Positions 52,366-61,735 of a DNA stretch of 64,000 bases are shown here, piece by piece (the first letter of the stretch is position 1; the number at the start of each line of letters is the position of its first letter). The notes below the pieces were generated by a model, which searched no databases, was not told the DNA's origin, and worked only from the letters and a program-made list of their open reading frames with translations. Position numbers and translations under genes: made by a program. The DNA comes from Silvanigrella paludirubra (GTDB taxonomy: Bacteria; Bdellovibrionota_B; Oligoflexia; Silvanigrellales; Silvanigrellaceae), in NCBI RefSeq assembly GCF_009208775.1, contig NZ_WFLM01000003.1, forward strand, positions 411,374 to 475,373. The letters are read 5' to 3'.

Positions 52366-52542
52366 TTATTTGAAGATGTTTTTTTGTAACTGTTTTTCTT
52401 TATTAATTGAATTCATTTTTAATAGTTGTTTTATTAAGTTTCTACATTTATTTTTGTAGTTTATTTCTAAAATGTTTTGCAAATATAAGCTTGGTTCTTT
52501 ATTGTTATAAGAATTTTTAATTTTTTGAGAGGTTTTATTCAT
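52366..52542 (-). CDS. Small basic ORF, 58 aa, hypothetical
   Basis: This minus-strand ORF is too short for usual ORF cut-offs. It begins ATG at 52542 with CGGAGAG ideally placed upstream and ends TAA at 52366. The product is Lys/Asn/Gln-rich and predicted helical (KTSQKIKNSYNNKEPSLYLQ at the start), with one Cys. No family is recognised. It lies between the tRNA-Gln and the 763-aa lipoprotein gene, on the same strand as both. It is the only likely gene in the 550-nt spacer, which is otherwise AT-rich. Confidence 0.4.
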   Translation of the reverse strand: MNKTSQKIKNSYNNKEPSLYLQNILEINYKNKCRNLIKQLLKMNSINKEKQLQKNIFK

Positions 52543-52607
52543 AATCTCTCCGATTATTGTGAAGAATTAATTTATATTAAAAAAAATTCCTAAGAATATA
52601 AATTTTG

Positions 52608-52678
52608 CTGGGGAATTAGGAGTCGAACCTAAACATACGGAATCAGAAACCGGTGTCCTGCCATTAGACGATTCCCCA
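52608..52678 (-). tRNA. tRNA-Gln(CTG), poorly paired anticodon stem, no encoded CCA
   Basis: On the minus strand, acceptor TGGGGAA/TTCCCCA and T stem TTAGG/CCTAA with loop TTCGACT are perfect, and D stem GTCT/GGAC is intact. The anticodon loop TTCTGAT gives CTG. The anticodon stem CCGGT/TCCGT has only three Watson-Crick pairs, with mismatches at positions 27-43 and 31-39. The 3' end continues G then CAA rather than CCA. The sequence is otherwise a convincing tRNA-Gln. It could be functional or a tRNA pseudogene. Confidence 0.75.
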
Positions 52679-52767
52679 AAAGGACTTTTAATGTATACTT
52701 ATCATTAAAAAAATACAAGTGCCTGAGATTTTTTGTTAATTTAAAAAAAGATAATGAATAATAAGTG

Positions 52768-54213
52768 TTATATTTTTTTAAGGAGATATCTTAACCTATC
52801 GTTTGCTTCTTTTAAAGACATTTTATAAATATCTGACTCCAAAATACTTTGAATAAAATTTCCATTATTGCTAATCCATTTTCCACAAATCATCATATTA
52901 TAAATTGCACCTGTCGTATCACCCATTGATAAATTACGAGGGATGTTGTCTGAAGGCCACATGGAGGGGTGATTTAAATCCCAAATATTTAAATTTGCGA
53001 GTGCTCCTTGTTGAATAATGCCCGCTTTAAAATGATTATGAAATGTTCCTGGTCCTTCAAAAACTTTGTTTAATAAAAAACTGCTATCAGCAAATTTAAT
53101 TTGAATTTTTTTTATATTACTCTTTTCTTTTAAAAATAACGTTTTATTTTTTTGAGTATATTTTTCTATTAAATTTAAGTGATTACTGAATGTATTTTGT
53201 AGACTTGGGAAACCAGAAACCATTTTAAGTTCTTTTTGAAGATTCATTGAATCATTGCTTGCTACACAATCTGTTGCAACAAACCATTTTAATTTATTTT
53301 TATACCAGTCAATAATATTTGCAGGAAATTGAAATATCATTTGTGAAAATGGGCAAAAAACAAGAGCATTATTTTTACTTTGAAGTAATTTAAAATCTTT
53401 TTTATTTAAATAAATTCCATGAATAAATAAGTTAGACGATGGATTTTTTAAAATTCCTAGTGAATTTAAAAATTGTATAGGAGTTGTTTTATGTTTTTTA
53501 TAAATTCTATTTATTTCTTCGTATGATTGTGCAATATGTGCATGTATTGGAATATTTAATTCTTTTGAACCTTCAAGAATTTCTTTCCAAAGACTTTCAC
53601 TTACAGTATCTGTTGCGTGTGGACCAAATGCTGCATATATTCCTGAATTTTCATACAAATGATTTGAATGAATTTTGTATGTTTCATCTAACATTTTTCT
53701 ACAAATTGCGACTCCAGGACCAGATATGTCTTGAAGTGTTGGTGCTATTACAGCTCCTATCCCCGTTTCTAAACAAGCTTTTGCAATTTCTTCTCCATAA
53801 TAATAATGGTCCCATATGAGTCCATTTCCATTTAAAATATTTTCAAACGCTCCTATTCTAGAAAAAGCTCTTACATCTGAAGGTGTTAATAAAGATTCCG
53901 CTTTATAAAAAATATCTTCAATTAAATTATTTGGTTTTGAATTTGTATTAAAAAAACTTCTAAAAAAATTCATGGCTATGTGAGTGTGTGAATTAATAAA
54001 CGAAGGGGTAATAAGTCGATCGCCAAAATCATGAATGGTTACTTTTTTTAAATGCTTTTCTTTTGAAAGAGATTCTTGATAAGATTCTAATGAGAGCTTT
54101 GTGACTTTGTGAATATGATTTCCTGATATTTCTATTGAAGCAGGGAAAATTTTATATAAAGCCCCTTCTTTAAGGAGGATTTTTTTGGAAAAAATAATTT
54201 CATTGCAATTCAC
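52768..54213 (-). CDS. Amidohydrolase (cytosine-deaminase/TRZ-ATZ-like)
   Basis: 481 aa from GTG at 54213, chosen because GGAG lies 6 nt upstream, over an upstream TTG with no SD. SFINSHTHIAMNFFR (metal HxH), IPIHAHIAQSYEEI, FIHGIYL and FVATDCVASNDSMNLQKEL (metal Asp) are the motifs of the amidohydrolase superfamily. They resemble chlorohydrolase/TRZ-ATZ or S-adenosylhomocysteine-deaminase-type enzymes. Residues are Lys/Asn-rich. The substrate is unknown. The gene is divergent from the 536-aa gene with about 50 nt between starts. Confidence 0.88.
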   Translation of the reverse strand: MNCNEIIFSKKILLKEGALYKIFPASIEISGNHIHKVTKLSLESYQESLSKEKHLKKVTIHDFGDRLITPSFINSHTHIAMNFFRSFFNTNSKPNNLIEDIFYKAESLLTPSDVRAFSRIGAFENILNGNGLIWDHYYYGEEIAKACLETGIGAVIAPTLQDISGPGVAICRKMLDETYKIHSNHLYENSGIYAAFGPHATDTVSESLWKEILEGSKELNIPIHAHIAQSYEEINRIYKKHKTTPIQFLNSLGILKNPSSNLFIHGIYLNKKDFKLLQSKNNALVFCPFSQMIFQFPANIIDWYKNKLKWFVATDCVASNDSMNLQKELKMVSGFPSLQNTFSNHLNLIEKYTQKNKTLFLKEKSNIKKIQIKFADSSFLLNKVFEGPGTFHNHFKAGIIQQGALANLNIWDLNHPSMWPSDNIPRNLSMGDTTGAIYNMMICGKWISNNGNFIQSILESDIYKMSLKEANDRLRYLLKKI

Positions 54214-54267
54214 CTTGGACTCCAAAAATAATATAAACAATCAAGTTTTATCGCCACTAGAGACATT

Positions 54268-55878
54268 ATGGAGAAAACTATTCGTTATGCAATAATATTT
54301 TTGATTTTTGTATTTCATATAAACTGTTTTAGTAAAGAAAATGGATTTATATGGATACCTTTAGCATGGGCATTAAATTATGATAAATCGAATTCTGATA
54401 ATTCAGAAATATTAATAAAATCTGTTAAATTAATATTACATGAAACTGAATCCAATAAAAACGAATACCAAGAGCTTAAATCTACCGGTAAAAAAAATAA
54501 TTATATCACAATAAATTCAAAAATTTCTTCTAAATCATTTTTTTCAAAAAAATTATTTGAAATACCAGCTGGAAATTATGAGTTAAAAGGTATAAATATC
54601 GAATATACTAATAAAAGTAAAGTAATTAATAATTTAGAAATTTCTGCAATTAATCCTTATAGTAATTCTAAATCTAAATATATTAATTTTCTTATTAGAA
54701 ATAATCATATATCTCCAATACCTGAAATTTTTTATGAAAGTAATTTGATTATAAAAGAAGGAGTTATAAATAAAGTTTCATCACAAGTAGATTTAATTGA
54801 GGATGATTATATTTATGTTAATGATATTTACAATCAAATAAAATCTGTTAAAAAATTAATATTTGATAATAAAATAACATTTATAAATGCGAATTCTCAA
54901 TTTCCTTCTCTACAAGTTGATGGCTCTAAAATTAAATATCCAAATTCAAATTATATTGGTATGATTATTGATGTTTCATGTGAAATAAAAGGAATTCTTA
55001 AAACTGTATGGGTTAATAGAGGCGATTCTTTGCAATATGTATTTTATGAAAATATTAATAATAGCAAAGATAAATGTAAAGTTCATAATGTTTTTCCTCA
55101 GAAATATTATCTTCCAAATGGCAATTGGACAATGCAATCAATGACAATAAACTTAAAAAATAAAGTAGAAAGAAAATTTAATACTTCATCTTTATTAAAA
55201 AAAGACAAAGAGTTAAAAAAATATTTTAAAATGACTGAAGACTTTTTTAAATATCAAGATATTAAAGAAAGAACACTTTTAAAAATAATTGAACTAAATT
55301 TAACTAATAAACAAGATCCTATGGGATTATACTTTGTTGGTACAACTGAAATTAAAAAAAGCGATCTTGAAGATGTCATAGAGAATAAAGATGTTAAAAA
55401 GACAGTTTTAGGAGATATTAGTTTTTATTTTAAAAGAAATTACGAAATATATACGATAAAAAAATTGTTTTCAGTTAAAAAAGTATATAACGCTTATTCT
55501 GGCGATCAAATGAAGAAAGACCGAATTATAGGTGATGTTCAATTAAAAATAATTTTGACTGGTACAAAAAAAAATAATGAAAATTTAAAAAAATTCTTAG
55601 ATCAATTAAAAGAATATTCAACTTCAGAGATTACGTCATGTGTATCTGAACAAGAAGTATCAGATCCTCTATTAATTTTAAATGGATTTATACAGATTCA
55701 AAATTTTAAAAATAAATCAAGATTTTTAGATATTTCTAATAAAGATTTTAAATTTATAAGTAAAGGTTTATCACAAGAAAAAATTAATAAATGCATGGAA
55801 GATAAATTAAAATTATTTAAGTTTAGTAAAACATTTTCAACGCCATTTAAAGCTAAAATATTATTTGAAAGTTTTTAA
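54268..55878 (+). CDS. Secreted or lipid-anchored hypothetical protein, 536 aa
   Basis: It is not recognised. The N-terminus KTIRYAIIFLIFVFHINCF is a signal peptide, and Cys20 might be lipidated although Asn before it is atypical. The rest is very Lys/Asn/Ile-rich and strand-like, with no repeat that I could define and no catalytic motif. It has only a weak SD. The next ORF overlaps its 3' end if a TTG start is used, so the two are transcribed together. AT-rich composition and lack of a family suggest a lineage-specific envelope protein. Confidence 0.65.
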   Translation: MEKTIRYAIIFLIFVFHINCFSKENGFIWIPLAWALNYDKSNSDNSEILIKSVKLILHETESNKNEYQELKSTGKKNNYITINSKISSKSFFSKKLFEIPAGNYELKGINIEYTNKSKVINNLEISAINPYSNSKSKYINFLIRNNHISPIPEIFYESNLIIKEGVINKVSSQVDLIEDDYIYVNDIYNQIKSVKKLIFDNKITFINANSQFPSLQVDGSKIKYPNSNYIGMIIDVSCEIKGILKTVWVNRGDSLQYVFYENINNSKDKCKVHNVFPQKYYLPNGNWTMQSMTINLKNKVERKFNTSSLLKKDKELKKYFKMTEDFFKYQDIKERTLLKIIELNLTNKQDPMGLYFVGTTEIKKSDLEDVIENKDVKKTVLGDISFYFKRNYEIYTIKKLFSVKKVYNAYSGDQMKKDRIIGDVQLKIILTGTKKNNENLKKFLDQLKEYSTSEITSCVSEQEVSDPLLILNGFIQIQNFKNKSRFLDISNKDFKFISKGLSQEKINKCMEDKLKLFKFSKTFSTPFKAKILFESF

Positions 55879-55888
55879 AATAGAATAT

Positions 55889-56719
55889 ATGGAATACAAA
55901 ATATTAAATTTAAAATATAAAAATTCTCAAAATATTTCAAAAATAAAATATCCTGTCGTCTTGCTTAGAGGTTTAGGGCGTTCTATGAGTTTTTGGTTAG
56001 ATTTTGAACATGAATTATCAAAATTTTGCGATATTATTTTTATTGATTTACTAGGAACAGGTGGAAGTAAAGATTTATTTGGAAGGGTTCATATTTCAAA
56101 GTTCGCATTAGACGTATTATATACTTTAAAAAAAAATAATATTTTAAATTTTCATCTAGCTGGTATTAGTTTAGGTGGAATGGTTTCTTTAGAAATATCG
56201 AGACTTATATCTAATGAAGAATGGATGAATATGAATTTAAAATCTGTGTGTATTATGTCTTCTTCATCATCAGGTTTTAATTTAAAAAGAATTAACTACA
56301 AACCATTATTTTTAATTTTATTTTCTGTTTTTTTATCTTTTATAAAAGGGAAACCAAGTCATAAACTTTTTTCAAAATATTTAATCTCAAATGATTCTAA
56401 AGTAAATAAAAAGCAAATTGTTAAAATATGGGATGACATTTGGAAAAAAGAATCATTCTCTAAAATTGCTTTAATTCGCCAATTGTTAGCGGCCGCTTTT
56501 TATAGAATTAAAGTGAATAAAAAAATATTAAAATATAATTATTTATTTATTGTTTCAAAAGGTGATTTATTAGTACCTTGGAATAATACTATTTTTTTAT
56601 GGGATAAAGTGCCTTTTGCTGAATTGTGTATATTAGATAATTTAGGCCATGATATTACTACAGATGATCCTGTTTTAATTTCAGGTATATTAAATAATTT
56701 TTTTAAAAAATTTGAATAA
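55889..56719 (+). CDS. Alpha/beta-fold hydrolase
   Basis: 276 aa from ATG 55889 (a TTG at 55865 is the alternative; neither has a strong SD). VVLLRGLGRSMSFW (oxyanion region), FIDLLGTGGSKD and HLAGISLGGMVSLEIS (nucleophile Ser in G-x-S-x-G) are typical alpha/beta hydrolase elements. SKGDLLVPW has the likely acidic residue and LGHDITTDD the catalytic His. No signal peptide or esterase subtype could be assigned. It is probably cotranscribed with the 536-aa gene upstream. Confidence 0.85.
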   Translation: MEYKILNLKYKNSQNISKIKYPVVLLRGLGRSMSFWLDFEHELSKFCDIIFIDLLGTGGSKDLFGRVHISKFALDVLYTLKKNNILNFHLAGISLGGMVSLEISRLISNEEWMNMNLKSVCIMSSSSSGFNLKRINYKPLFLILFSVFLSFIKGKPSHKLFSKYLISNDSKVNKKQIVKIWDDIWKKESFSKIALIRQLLAAAFYRIKVNKKILKYNYLFIVSKGDLLVPWNNTIFLWDKVPFAELCILDNLGHDITTDDPVLISGILNNFFKKFE

Positions 56720-56736
56720 TAATTTTATTATATTTA

Positions 56737-57048
56737 TTAATAAGGTTTAGGTTTTTCAACCTTATCATGAAAATGAATTGTTTTTCTATCACCCCAATAA
56801 AAATCAGCTCCTAGCGCTAGTTTTTGAAACACTTCAATGGCTTCTTTTTTAGAATCAAAGTCTACGTAAGCTTCTCTGTATTCACCAATTTTTAAATTTG
56901 TATATTTAATTATAACGCGATATTTCCCATTATGGAGTATCATAATATCAACCCAATTTGCTGTAAATCCGTCTGCTTGAGAAATATTATTTATGAATAT
57001 AAAATTTATGGATAAGATTACAATGAAAAATAATGATTTCAATTTCAT
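56737..57048 (-). CDS. Small secreted protein, 103 aa
   Basis: A signal peptide (about residues 1-26, ending ISQADG) is followed by a 75-residue mature domain with strand-like segments (WVDIMILHNGKYRVIIKYTNLKIGEYREAYVDFDSKKEAIEVFQKL). I did not recognise a family. It converges with the alpha/beta hydrolase (17 nt between ends) and its upstream region overlaps the terminator of pnp. Confidence 0.65.
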   Translation of the reverse strand: MKLKSLFFIVILSINFIFINNISQADGFTANWVDIMILHNGKYRVIIKYTNLKIGEYREAYVDFDSKKEAIEVFQKLALGADFYWGDRKTIHFHDKVEKPKPY

Positions 57049-57052
57049 AAAG

Positions 57053-57093
57053 AAAAAAATCCCTATAGTAAATTCCTTTACTTTTCGGGATTT
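57053..57093 (-). terminator. Terminator of pnp
   Basis: On the minus strand AAATCCC (57093-57087) pairs with GGGATTT (57063-57057), with an inner GTAAA/TTTAC helix, followed by TTTT. It sits about 45 nt past the pnp stop and just before the start of the small secreted-protein gene. Confidence 0.7.
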
Positions 57094-57138
57094 AGAATGA
57101 AATCTTGAGATAGGAAATTATTACTTAAAAATTAATAA

Positions 57139-59262
57139 TTATAATACCCAAGGACGAGTTCCTTCGTTAGAAGGTGTTTTACCAATGGCATCTTTACGAC
57201 TTAGTTTAATGCGTCCTGTCCGGTCAAGTTCAATAACTTTAACCATGACTTCGTCACCTTCTTTAACAACTTCTTCTGTTTTATTAATACGAGTTGCAGC
57301 GAGCTGAGATATATGAACTAGACCTTCGACTCCTGGTTTTATTTCAACAAAGGCGCCAAAATCAGCTGTTTTCTTAACTATACCTAAGTATATTTCACCA
57401 ATTTCAGGATCTGTTGTTAAATAATTTACCATTCGTTTAGCTTTTGCTGCTGAATTTCCATCAGTAGATGCAATGCTTACAATGCCTTCATCATTTACTT
57501 CTAACTTACAGCCAGTGTCAGAAACAATTTTCTTGATATTTTTTCCACCAGGGCCAATAAGATCACGAACTCTTTCTGGTTTGATTTTAATTTGTTCAAT
57601 TCGTGGAGCAAGTTGACTTAAATCATTTGGACGTGAAATAGCGCGTAGCATTTTATCTAATATTAAAATACGAGCATCTTTAGCTTGTGCAAGTGCTTTT
57701 TCAAGAATTTCCATTGAAATTCCTGAAATTTTGATGTCCATTTGCATAGCTGTAATTCCGTTTTTGCCGCCAGCAACTTTAAAATCCATATCGCCAAGAT
57801 GATCTTCGTCACCTAAAATATCGGATAAAATTGCGTATTCTTTTCCTTCTAAAATAAGACCCATTGCAATTCCGGCAATAGGCTCTTTTAAAGGAACGCC
57901 AGCGTCAAGCATAGATAAAGTACCAGAACAAACAGAAGCCATTGAGCTTGAGCCATTACTTTCTGTAATTTCAGATACGATACGGATAGAATAAGGAAAG
58001 CGATTTTTAGTTGGAAGAGAAGCTTTTAAAGCGCGTTCTGCAAGGTTACCATGACCTACTTCACGTCTTCCTGGAGAGCCAAGACGTTTTACTTCTCCAA
58101 CAGAATAACCAGGCATGTTGTAATGTAACATGAATGTTTTTTCTTCGAGAACGTTCATAATAGATTCGCTTCTTTGAGCGTCATCATGAGTTCCTAAGGT
58201 AACAACACCTAATGATTGTGTTTCGCCGCGTGTGAATAATGCGGAACCATGAGTTCTTTTTAATACACTCGTTTGGCAGTCAATATTACGAACGTCTTTT
58301 GTAGAACGTCCATCAACACGATAATTATCTTTAATAATACTATTGCGTAATATTTTATATTCTTGCATTTCAAAAAGGTAACTAAACGCTTTTTCAGATT
58401 CAGTATTACCAGCTTCAACAAGCTCTGCTTTCGCTTCTTTTTTAACTGCATCAATTGCTTTTTTTCTATCAGATTTAGATGCAATTGCATAAGCATCTTT
58501 TAAAGCTTTTGCATATTTTTTAGAAAGAACAGATTTCATTTCCGCATTTTGTGGAACATCTGGAACTTCACGTTTTTCTTTACCGCATTTTTCACGAATT
58601 TCATCTTGAAAATGGCATAGTTTTTTAATTTCTTTGTGACCAACTTCAATGGCTTCAAGAATTTGAGCTTCAGTTAAAAAATTAGCTGCAGCTTCAACCA
58701 TTAAAATAGCATCTTTTGTACCAGCAACAACAAGATCAAGATCACTTGATGGAAGTTCGGACTCTGGTGGATTAATTAAATATTTTCCATCTTTAAATCC
58801 AACGCGAACTCCTGCAACAGGTCCAGCAAAAGGAATATCAGAAATATGTAATGCGCAACTAGCGCCTAAAATAGCGAGTTGAGAAGGAGATATTTTAGGA
58901 TCTAAGGAAACAACTTTAGCGATAACCTGTGTTTCTACTAAGTAAGTTTCAGGGAAAAGTGGGCGAATTGGGCGGTCTATTAAACGGCTGATTAAAATTT
59001 CTCTGTCAGAGGGGCGTGTTTCTCTTTTGATGTAGCCACCAGGAATACGGCCTGCAGAATAAAATTTTTCAATATAGTCTACTGAAAGTGGGAAGAAGGA
59101 CGCAGTTACCTGAGCTTCTTTTGCTGCCGTAGCCGTTACGAGAACTTGAGTGCCTCCGCAGGTAACAAGGACGGATCCGCCTGCTTGTCTTGCAATTCGT
59201 CCTGTTTCAATAGTGATTTGATTATCACCAATTTGAATGGATTTTTCTGTGATATTAAACAT
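57139..59262 (-). CDS. pnp: Polynucleotide phosphorylase (PNPase)
   Basis: PNPase is a phosphorolytic 3'-5' exoribonuclease and degradosome component. Two RNase PH-like domains are visible: the N-terminal one with AGRIPGGYIKRETRPSDREIL and the second with LFTRGETQSLGVVTLGT and SVGEVKRLGSPGRREVGHG. Then come the KH domain (RDLIGPGGKNIKKI, near residue 560) and the S1 domain (EIYLGIVKKTADFGAFVEIKPGVEGLVHISQL). 707 aa, full length. No rpsO gene precedes it, which differs from many bacteria. It has a GC-rich, hairpin-forming leader. Confidence 0.97.
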   Translation of the reverse strand: MFNITEKSIQIGDNQITIETGRIARQAGGSVLVTCGGTQVLVTATAAKEAQVTASFFPLSVDYIEKFYSAGRIPGGYIKRETRPSDREILISRLIDRPIRPLFPETYLVETQVIAKVVSLDPKISPSQLAILGASCALHISDIPFAGPVAGVRVGFKDGKYLINPPESELPSSDLDLVVAGTKDAILMVEAAANFLTEAQILEAIEVGHKEIKKLCHFQDEIREKCGKEKREVPDVPQNAEMKSVLSKKYAKALKDAYAIASKSDRKKAIDAVKKEAKAELVEAGNTESEKAFSYLFEMQEYKILRNSIIKDNYRVDGRSTKDVRNIDCQTSVLKRTHGSALFTRGETQSLGVVTLGTHDDAQRSESIMNVLEEKTFMLHYNMPGYSVGEVKRLGSPGRREVGHGNLAERALKASLPTKNRFPYSIRIVSEITESNGSSSMASVCSGTLSMLDAGVPLKEPIAGIAMGLILEGKEYAILSDILGDEDHLGDMDFKVAGGKNGITAMQMDIKISGISMEILEKALAQAKDARILILDKMLRAISRPNDLSQLAPRIEQIKIKPERVRDLIGPGGKNIKKIVSDTGCKLEVNDEGIVSIASTDGNSAAKAKRMVNYLTTDPEIGEIYLGIVKKTADFGAFVEIKPGVEGLVHISQLAATRINKTEEVVKEGDEVMVKVIELDRTGRIKLSRKDAIGKTPSNEGTRPWVL

Positions 59263-59337
59263 GAAAGAACCTTAAAAAATCTAAATAATCGCAACAAAAA
59301 ATCGGGAATTTGAAGGATTATTTTATTTATATTTATC

Positions 59338-59373
59338 CTCCCGGCCAATCCGAGAGTCCCAACGCACCATGCG
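59338..59373 (-). promoter_or_regulatory. Structured GC-rich leader of pnp
   Basis: On the minus strand CTCTCGG (59356-59350) pairs with CCGGGAG (59344-59338) across ATTGG, and CGCA (59373-59370) pairs with TGCG (59366-59363) across TGG. They lie about 75 nt or more before the pnp ATG. Structured pnp leaders are known sites of autogenous control in other bacteria. The role here is inferred. Confidence 0.45.
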
Positions 59374-59544
59374 CCAGCTTAATTGTGTCCCGTTTGTCGA
59401 AGGTTCATGCTATCAGATATTTGCTATAATAAAAAGTATTTGCTTTAAATTTGGTTGAATCTATCTTAATTTGGTGATTTAACAATCACGGCGTTTTCAG
59501 GTTTTAAATATATTTACTTAAATATAAATTTGGAGCTATTTTAG

Positions 59545-60198
59545 ATGACTCTTTTCAAAGTATTGCACTATCCTCATGTTCTTTTACGTAAAAAAGGAAC
59601 GCCTGTCGAAAAATTTACAGATGAACTTCGTGAATTTTTAAAAAATTTTATAAATACCATGTATGAGTTTGATGGTGGCGGTCTGGCTGCTCCTCAAATT
59701 GGTGTTTCTAAAAGAATATTTGTTGTAGATTTTAAGCCTGTTTTTGAAAGCGATAAATTCGAATATACTAAAGATTGCTTTAAGGTTTTCGATAAAAATC
59801 ATAAAGAAATAGAGCCTAAGTTTCCTATGGTTTTTATTAACCCTCAAATTGTCGAAAAATCCGAACCAATTAAAGTGAATTGGGAAGGTTGTTTATCTTT
59901 TCCTAATGCAGAATCTTTCAATACAGAAAGATTTTTAAATATTGAAATTCACGCTCAAAATGAATTTGGTGAGAAATTTTCAGTTAAATCTTCTCATCTT
60001 TATGCTAGCGTTTGTTTTCAACATGAAAATGATCATTTAGATGGTATTATGCTTGTAGATAGATGGAATAAAAATAGTTTTTCTGAGGCAGATATTATTG
60101 CAGATATCAAAGATTTTGAGAATGATCCTGCTGAAAGAAAAAGAATGAAAAAAATTAAAGTAACAGAAGCAAGTAAAATTAAATTTGATTTTTTATGA
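59545..60198 (+). CDS. def: Peptide deformylase
   Basis: It removes the formyl group from nascent N-terminal formyl-methionine. All three motifs are present: GGGLAAPQIG (near residue 42), WEGCLSF (metal Cys near 114) and QHENDHLDG (HExxH near 158-162). The N-terminus LFKVLHYPHVLLRKKGTPV is standard. At 217 aa it is longer than the usual 165-185 because of an insertion around residues 70-95. GGAG lies 9 nt before the ATG at 59545. Confidence 0.96.
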   Translation: MTLFKVLHYPHVLLRKKGTPVEKFTDELREFLKNFINTMYEFDGGGLAAPQIGVSKRIFVVDFKPVFESDKFEYTKDCFKVFDKNHKEIEPKFPMVFINPQIVEKSEPIKVNWEGCLSFPNAESFNTERFLNIEIHAQNEFGEKFSVKSSHLYASVCFQHENDHLDGIMLVDRWNKNSFSEADIIADIKDFENDPAERKRMKKIKVTEASKIKFDFL

Positions 60199-60227
60199 TT
60201 ACTTTTTCTAAAAAAGAAGAATTCATT

Positions 60228-60869
60228 TTACTCTCCATTTAATGCTGAAGTAAGTGCTGTCTCAATCAATTTTTGGTTTTGTGTTGTCACTTCGATTGGT
60301 TGACCTATTTTCACTTCAAGGTGTCCAAAAGGAATTGGGAAAAGCTTTTTGTCCCAACTTCGAATCCAAATACTTGGTTTTGGAGTAAAATGAAGTGGAA
60401 CTATTTGAACCTGACTTTTAGCGGCGATGTGTAGGACACCTTTTTTTAGAACTTGTGGTGGACCCGAAGGGCCATCAGGACATATCATAGTTGAATAGCC
60501 AGATTTAAGAGCCTCTATCAGCTCACAAGCTGCCTTATAACCATCATTACCTGTTGATCCTGGGATCAGCTTTTGAACTCCCAAAAGTCTAACAAGTACC
60601 CACATGTGAACCATGTAGAGTAAAGGATGCACCATCCAAGCATGTTGTTTAAAATGAAAAAAAGCCGAAAAGTAACATGGGAAATAACGATGCCAATATA
60701 CAAAAATATAGTTTTTATCAGGAGAAATATTTTCACGTCCAATCCATGAAATTCGGATTGTTCGGTGATTAAACCAATAATGAAAGTACTGAAAATGTCC
60801 AAGAACATATCCATAAAAAGCTACAACTGGTTTTAGAAACCATGGAACTGTATCTATTCGAAGAGCCAT
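60228..60869 (-). CDS. DUF374 lysophospholipid-acyltransferase-like protein
   Basis: 213 aa. VYWHRYFPCYF corresponds to the acyltransferase His-containing block, and LLGVQKLIPGSTGNDGYKAACELIEALKSG to the substrate-binding region. CPDGPSGPPQVLKKGVLHIAAKS is the conserved DUF374 signature, typical of Gram-negative lipid A or phospholipid-modifying acyltransferases. There is one N-terminal hydrophobic segment. It converges with def (29 nt between ends). Confidence 0.85.
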   Translation of the reverse strand: MALRIDTVPWFLKPVVAFYGYVLGHFQYFHYWFNHRTIRISWIGRENISPDKNYIFVYWHRYFPCYFSAFFHFKQHAWMVHPLLYMVHMWVLVRLLGVQKLIPGSTGNDGYKAACELIEALKSGYSTMICPDGPSGPPQVLKKGVLHIAAKSQVQIVPLHFTPKPSIWIRSWDKKLFPIPFGHLEVKIGQPIEVTTQNQKLIETALTSALNGE

Positions 60870-61106
60870 AATTAAATTACTTCTTCAAAAGGGAAATTCC
60901 CAAGTTTGAAATAAATAAACCCTAAGTATTTAATATATTATTAATTTTTAATAATTTAGCAATCGGCAAATATATCTTATTTTGCATGATTAATCTGACA
61001 AGTAAACGACAATATTTATTTTTGGATTTTTATTTGTTCTTGTTTTTTTAAATTATAATTTAGTTATAAATAATTATTTAATCGTGTTTTTCTATTTAAA
61101 ATAAAT

Positions 61107-61592
61107 CTATTTTTGTAAATATAATAAAAAATCTGTTATTTGTTCTTTGGCTTCAGATGGTAAATAATGATAGGACGGCATTTCTGAATTTGGAATTCCT
61201 TCTTCAATTGTTTTTAAAATTTGCATACGACTTAGACCATTAATATATTTTTCAGATGGATTTTTAAAATTTGGCATGCGTTTTCTTAATGTAATAGAAG
61301 AAGGGCCGTTGCCCATTCCATCTGGTCCATGACAAGAAGCGCAGTATTCGATAAAATGATGTCTTCCTTTTAGTTCGGATTCTGTTAGTTTAAACTTTTT
61401 TTGATCTTCTTCTGAAAGTGCCCAAGGAGCAGGCTCATTGTGAAATAATTTTCCAAATGGTGTTTTGTCAAAGTAAGCAGGAAGGATCATAAAGCCTATA
61501 ACCAATATTAGAAAAAAAATTATTATTAAAGTTGTAATCAATTTAATAGGAAGCGTTTTAGCTTCCTTATTCTCATTTTTGTTTTTTGTCAT
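61107..61592 (-). CDS. Membrane-anchored cytochrome c
   Basis: 161 aa. One transmembrane helix (about residues 17-38) is an uncleaved anchor. The heme motif YCASCH is at residues 83-88 (CxxCH), and distal Met candidates are in RMPNF and SEMPSY. The class is a short monoheme c-type cytochrome of the CytC_oxidase-cbb3 III-like or sulfite/thiosulfate electron-carrier type. The redox partner is unknown and no oxidase gene is adjacent. GGATGG upstream is its SD. Confidence 0.88.
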   Translation of the reverse strand: MTKNKNENKEAKTLPIKLITTLIIIFFLILVIGFMILPAYFDKTPFGKLFHNEPAPWALSEEDQKKFKLTESELKGRHHFIEYCASCHGPDGMGNGPSSITLRKRMPNFKNPSEKYINGLSRMQILKTIEEGIPNSEMPSYHYLPSEAKEQITDFLLYLQK

Positions 61593-61735
61593 CTTTGAAT
61601 TTCCATCCTATTTCTATTACCGCACTCGGACTTCTCTTTTAACTATAAAAAACTGCAAATTCAATTTTAACATGCTATGGTTTGCAGCCGACGGCCTTGC
61701 ATATGATTTGTTAGGAATGTTTTTTGGAGAAATGA

